Below, in pieces: positions 60,906-64,000 of a stretch of DNA of 64,000 nucleotides. The stretch's first letter is position 1. Each line of letters begins with the position of its first letter. The stretch comes from Cavia porcellus (taxonomy: Eukaryota > Chordata > Mammalia > Rodentia > Caviidae). Under the pieces are notes generated by a model that had not been told where the DNA came from, did not search any database, and saw nothing but the letters and a program-made list of their open reading frames with translations. Made by a program: the position numbers and the translations under genes. Where the stretch lies: assembly GCF_034190915.1 (NCBI RefSeq), contig NW_026947485.1, positions 30,703,519 to 30,767,518 on the forward strand, written 5' to 3'.

Positions 60906-62240
60906 TTATTTAAGGAGAAAAGAAAAGAAAAAAAAAACAGTGAAGGGTACAAGTTATACAGATTTACAGAAGAAAAAAATGCGCAGTAGGAAATCACTAG
61001 TTAATAGATTACATATTGCCATCTTAGAAATAATTGTTCAAGTCACAGAATTAAAGTTTGTAGAGTGGACATTCCAGCAATGATACTGCAAACAGTTCTG
61101 TTCAATGATCCATTAGAACTCTGTGATATCATTTTCTGTCTTATACATTTAAATATACATGCAGTTATATAGTTTAGAGCATTTTCTTTTCCTCTCTTTT
61201 GTACAGTGACTATTACACATTTTGGGTTTCATTGCTCCCACTGTTCTTATTGCTTTTTTGGAAGAGAGTAAAACCAAATGTGACATAACAGAACAGAATC
61301 GGTCAAGTCAAAAGGGTGGATATAATAGATAATATAAAAACATAATACAAGGTGATCAACAATGGTTACCCTAATGCCTCCCGCTATTTCTAATAGAATT
61401 GCCTATATCATTAGTTGTAATACTATTGAACAAAACCATAAAGGATAAAACCGACAAAACCAAAACATTGGAGATATTGTAGGTCTTCAAAAGTAGATAG
61501 AAGTCAACGAGAATGGGCGTTATAATGAATCTCATTATCTTCTCAGCTGATGCCTAAACTTTCGAACCTGATACTATTCAGCAAAACAGAATAGAGGAAC
61601 CTCAGTCAAAAACAAGATGGTGAGAGTAATACAGGGCTTCAAATCGAGAAAATAGAAAGTCAAAGTGGGTTACTATATTATATCCTGCTATATTTTTCCC
61701 TTTAATTAAATGGATAACAATAAAAAAGTATATAATGGAGTGGAGATTGAGAAAAAGAAAAAGAGGGCATAACAGCGAAACAGGGCAGATCAAGACATAA
61801 CCTTTTAAGCAGAATAGTGTTTCACCACCAGATATTTCCGACTTAAAAATAGTTACCATATTGACTCCCTCCCTGAAGTCCTTGAGTACAACTTCATATA
61901 CTGTAGCATTCAGTATATCAAAACAATGTAAAACCATTTAAGAGAATGACAGCATTATAGAGTGTTTGGAATTGACTAACAGAAAATGAACAATGGTCTC
62001 TGTATAATCTCCTTGTCTTTAAAAGGTTTTTGCTTATACTAACATACATAACAAAATCCAATAAGATACAACCTGGTTAGACCATTGGAGACAGAAGAAC
62101 AAAAGCTAGATGAGACTTCAAAACAAGATGATACTGAATCAGCATTACCTATTAAGATGTCATTTTCTCAAAAATAGCTGTTCCTATCATCCAATCTTCT
62201 CTGTCTCATTTCTGTTGAGCTCTTTTTCTGTCAGTAGCTG
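60901..62240 (-). other. 3' non-coding region of the half-L1
   Basis: 1,340 nt between the ORF1 stop and the poly(A). In the element's orientation it is T-rich, with the only notable open frame at 61937-61602 (111 codons). That frame is hydrophobic and shows no endonuclease, reverse-transcriptase or other motif that I can recognise. No L1 ORF2 start region follows the ORF1 stop, although in ordinary L1 it begins within tens of bases. This is longer than a usual L1 3' UTR (about 0.5 kb), so the region may contain sequence acquired by, or specific to, this family. Confidence 0.8.
60905..60910 (-). terminator. Polyadenylation signal AATAAA of the half-L1
   Basis: The complement of TTTATT. The element ends CCTTAAATAAAAATT just before the poly(A), so the signal lies unusually close to the tail start, as is typical of L1. 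It is preceded by a pyrimidine-rich tract (TTTTCTTTTCTTTTCTCC on the minus strand). Confidence 0.9.
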
Positions 62241-63293
62241 TCAGTTTGTCTTCTTCATTTTGTTCTCTGCTCCATTCGTTGTGGCCTCCCTGCCACTATT
62301 TCTGGGTTCTTTGTATTTTTCTTTTTTTAGAATATCCTGCAATACTTTCTGTAGAGTTGAATTGGTGGTTGCAAATTCCCCCAGTTCCTCTTTATCCTGG
62401 AAGCACCTCGTTTTTCCATCAATTTCCAGGGACAGTTGTGCAGGATATCTCAATCTTGGCTGGAGATTATTATCTTTCAAAGCTTGAATTATTTCCCCCC
62501 ATGCTCTTCGTGATTTGATGGTTTGTGAAGAGAAATCTGCTGTAATTCTGATGGGTGTTCCTTTGTAAGTGATCTGTTTCTTGTCTCTTACAGCTTTTAA
62601 TATTCTGTTCTTGTATTGAATTTCTGGGATTTTTATTATTATATGCCTGGGTGTTTCTCTGTTAGGGTTGTAGGTAGCTGGGGTCCTGTATGCCTCATAC
62701 AGCTGAGTATCTTTACCTTTTGCTAAATTAGGAAAATTCTCCTGGATTATTTCTGTGAGTAGCTTTTGTAATTCACTTGTTTGTGTCCCTACTTCTTCTT
62801 CTATGTTCTTAATCCTTAAGTGGTGGCTCCTCTTATCATCTTCTTGTCTTTGTATTATTGCTGTTTGTTTCTTTGTTATTTTTAAGAAGTTTTTCATTTC
62901 ATTCTCCCATATTTCAAGTCTGCCCTCCAGTTCAGATAGTCTGTCCTTAGTTTCTTTCAAGCTGTTATGCCAGTCTTGTATAGACTTATTAATTTCTTGA
63001 TAGTCCCTTTGAACCTGCTTCACATACTCGATGCTTTCTCTGTTTTCTCCATCAAGCAATTCTCCCCTCTTTTTCTGTTCTTCCATTCCACCATCTGTTT
63101 TTTCCTGGGTGGTGTTTAGCATTTCTCTAACTATTCTGCATACTTCTAGCTTCAGATCATTGATAACTTCATTCCTGAATTGGTCTATGAGGCTCTCAAT
63201 ATGGTGCTTAATGTATACTGGTGCGGCATCCATTATTGCCTGTTTCTCAGGATTGGGGGCCGAGGAGCTTTTTTTGTTGCTTCCCTTCCCCAT
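62241..63293 (-). CDS. L1-type ORF1 protein (RNA-binding chaperone), intact
   Basis: ORF1p is a trimeric cytoplasmic RNA-binding nucleic-acid chaperone that coats L1 RNA to form the retrotransposition particle. This frame has 350 residues (human ORF1p has 338) and no stops. Layout: a basic N-terminus (MGKGSNKKSSS, 1-11); a long charged, heptad-rich region expected to form the trimerising coiled coil (about 30-155, for example LKETKDRLSELEGRLEIWE at 112-130); an RRM-like domain (about 157-253) with the family words LTEIIQENFPNL (179-190) and TPRHIIIKIPE (214-224), running to GTPIRITADFSSQT (245-258); and a C-terminal domain (about 254-325) with SRRAWGEI (261-268) and LRYPAQLSLEIDG (281-293). 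The Lys-rich tail ends KMKKTN. The ATG (63291-63293) follows ...AACAAAAAAT. Domains agree with L1 ORF1, not with gag proteins. Confidence 0.96.
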   Translation of the reverse strand: MGKGSNKKSSSAPNPEKQAIMDAAPVYIKHHIESLIDQFRNEVINDLKLEVCRIVREMLNTTQEKTDGGMEEQKKRGELLDGENRESIEYVKQVQRDYQEINKSIQDWHNSLKETKDRLSELEGRLEIWENEMKNFLKITKKQTAIIQRQEDDKRSHHLRIKNIEEEVGTQTSELQKLLTEIIQENFPNLAKGKDTQLYEAYRTPATYNPNRETPRHIIIKIPEIQYKNRILKAVRDKKQITYKGTPIRITADFSSQTIKSRRAWGEIIQALKDNNLQPRLRYPAQLSLEIDGKTRCFQDKEELGEFATTNSTLQKVLQDILKKEKYKEPRNSGREATTNGAENKMKKTN

Positions 63294-63520
63294 ATTTTTT
63301 GTTCCTTATAAAATGCAATCTTACAAAGGAGGCCCGGCTTCCCTGCCTGTCAGCCACAGCCTGATCAAATTGCGCTGGCTAGTTGTTCCCGCCCACCGCT
63401 GCGCACCAGGGAGTCGGAGGAGGCAGCCTACGCGGAAGTCAGTCGCTCCTCCGGGCCATCGTCCGGCTCTGGGATCTGGGTTAGGCTAGTCTAGCCTAGA
63501 GAGTCCGCCAGCAGCGTCAC

Positions 63521-63814
63521 TCAGGCCAGGCACTTTTCTCCAATCCCGTCCGAGAGGGGAATGGCGCCCAGAGAGATCTCCGCTAGAGTCAAACTGTGGT
63601 GGGGGGTCAGATTCTCACTCACCTCGCCACCAGTCAGTTTTCGTGTACACCTCTGTCCGTCCTTTTTTTTTCGACTCCGTTCTCCCGTTCCCAGAGCTCG
63701 GCGCTCCCAGAGCTCGGCGCGTCTCTCCTTGCTGAGCCGCTGTGGAGATAGCCGGCCGCCGCACGGCGGGAAATCCAAACCGGTTTCCGATGGCGCGGAG
63801 TCGAGCCTCCTCAC
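63521..63814 (-). other. Upstream open frame (97 codons) in the half-L1 5' UTR
   Basis: A sense-strand frame starting MRRLDSAPSETG and rich in Arg/Lys/Glu in its middle (KERRAELWERRALGTGERSR), ending 227 nt before the ORF1 start. No similarity is recognised. It may be a chance frame in GC-rich sequence or an upstream ORF that tunes ORF1 translation. Confidence 0.35.
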
Positions 63815-63990
63815 CGAGATTTTTCTGTTCCTATTTTAGCGCCAGGACTGTATTCCAAGTTGGATTCTCTCAGCCCAGTTTGTTCCTGAGTCAGCAGAGC
63901 ATATCTCTACTGATTCGTGTCTCCCTAGTCCGCATTATTTCTGGCCTCTGAGCCGAACCTTTCAGAGAGCCTCTGGTAGTTGCTGTTGTC

Positions 63991-64000
63991 TGTCCGCCAT
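63991..64000 (-). promoter_or_regulatory. YY1-like motif at the half-L1 5' end
   Basis: The minus strand reads ATGGCGGACA from the window edge inward. ATGGCGG is the YY1 core, and in human L1 a YY1 site (AAGATGGCCG) lies within the first ~20 bp of the element and sets the transcription start. By analogy the element's first base should be within about 5-20 bp right of the window. Confidence 0.6.

Larger units (their letters stand above)
16360..64000 (+). other. CREB5: CREB5 intron C, open at the right edge
   Basis: Begins at GTAGGT (16360). No acceptor joined to recognisable CREB5 coding sequence appears before 64000, so this phase 0 intron exceeds 47.6 kb. CREB5 is known for very long introns. 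Stretches over 300 bp with no recognised repeat or gene are listed separately below. Confidence 0.88.
60861..64000 (-). mobile_element. Half-L1 (HAL1-type) retrotransposon, ORF1 intact, near full length
   Basis: Read on the minus strand from the window edge: a 707-nt GC/CpG-rich 5' UTR (64000-63294), an uninterrupted ORF1 of 350 codons (63293-62241), then 1,340 nt without any ORF2-like coding (62240-60901), AATAAA (60905-60910) and a pure 40-nt poly(A) (60900-60861). A full L1 would have ~3.8 kb of endonuclease/reverse transcriptase after ORF1, and none is visible. ORF1-only L1 derivatives are known as HAL1. The intact frame, retained CpGs and unbroken tail suggest a recent insertion. The left flank is GTGTTCCTCCCCACTCTTTG; the matching target duplication would lie beyond the window. 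An internally deleted single L1 copy is the alternative. Confidence 0.82.
63294..64000 (-). promoter_or_regulatory. 5' UTR and internal promoter region of the half-L1
   Basis: In the element's orientation this is GC- and CpG-rich (for example GCCGTGCGGCGGCCGG near 63750-63765), unlike the surrounding AT-rich intron, as expected of an L1 internal promoter. It carries two tandem 16-bp units (CCCAGAGCTCGGCGCT then CCCAGAGCTCGGCGCG on the + strand, 63690-63721) and a long upstream open frame (63814-63521). The element start is probably at or just past the window edge. Confidence 0.8.

Noticed and set aside
61602..61937. 111-codon minus-strand frame as a remnant of L1 ORF2
   Set aside because: No endonuclease or reverse-transcriptase words are present and it is not preceded by an ORF2-like start region. 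Treated as non-coding 3' sequence.
62110..63489. Several + strand open frames across the half-L1
   Set aside because: They are antisense shadows of ORF1 and the 5' UTR, rich in Ser/Phe/Leu, as expected from the complement of a Glu/Lys-rich coding frame.
1..64000. Bacterial or phage systems, CRISPR arrays, rRNA or tRNA genes
   Set aside because: No periodic spacer arrays, no dense coding, no ribosome-binding sites. tRNA-like box A/B sequences occur only within ID-like SINEs.

Overview
This is eukaryotic, eutherian-mammal genomic DNA, almost certainly from a rodent. Three short spliced coding exons lie in long repeat-filled introns. Placental-wide repeats (MER20, MLT1, L2, MIR, old L1) sit beside rodent-type SINEs (7SL-derived B1-like copies, tRNA-derived ID-like copies, one ID-B1 fusion) and MaLR LTRs. 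SINE density is low and the L1 is not mouse-like, so I lean towards a non-muroid rodent; the species cannot be fixed from the sequence alone. There are no operons, CRISPR arrays, rRNA genes or tRNA genes. || Gene content: the only cellular gene is CREB5 (CRE-BPa; ATF2/ATF7/CREB5 family of bZIP factors) on the + strand. Exons at 1-60 (left edge cut by the window), 5882-5975 and 16238-16359 join in frame into 276 nt, or 92 codons. They carry the N-terminal C2H2 zinc finger, split by the first intron, and the stress-kinase-regulated transactivation segment with its Thr-Pro-Thr-Pro motif. The exons for the rest of the protein, including the bZIP, lie beyond position 64000. || Layout: 61-5881 is an intron with a layered L2 / B1-like SINE / rearranged L1 / MER20 nest. 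5976-16237 is an intron with MIR, L2, old L1, B1 and two ID-like SINEs with target-site duplications. 16360-64000 is the start of a very long intron. It holds a long antisense L2 (about 19.7-20.8 kb), several MaLR LTRs, MIRs, old antisense L1 pieces, a ~300 bp purine tract (about 40 kb), a Z-DNA-prone tract (48.8 kb), a possible hAT-type element with two perfect hairpins (55.5-56.0 kb), and repeat-poor stretches that are candidate conserved intronic elements. || Most interesting object: 60861-64000, minus strand, is a young-looking ORF1-only LINE-1 derivative, a 'half-L1' or HAL1-type architecture. It has a GC/CpG-rich 5' UTR that reaches a YY1-like motif exactly at the window edge, an uninterrupted 350-codon ORF1 protein gene, then ~1.34 kb of non-coding 3' sequence with no visible ORF2 (no endonuclease or reverse transcriptase), an AATAAA signal and a pure 40-nt poly(A). 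It would depend on an autonomous L1 for reverse transcriptase. Being antisense to CREB5, it could supply an antisense promoter pointing towards the downstream CREB5 exons.
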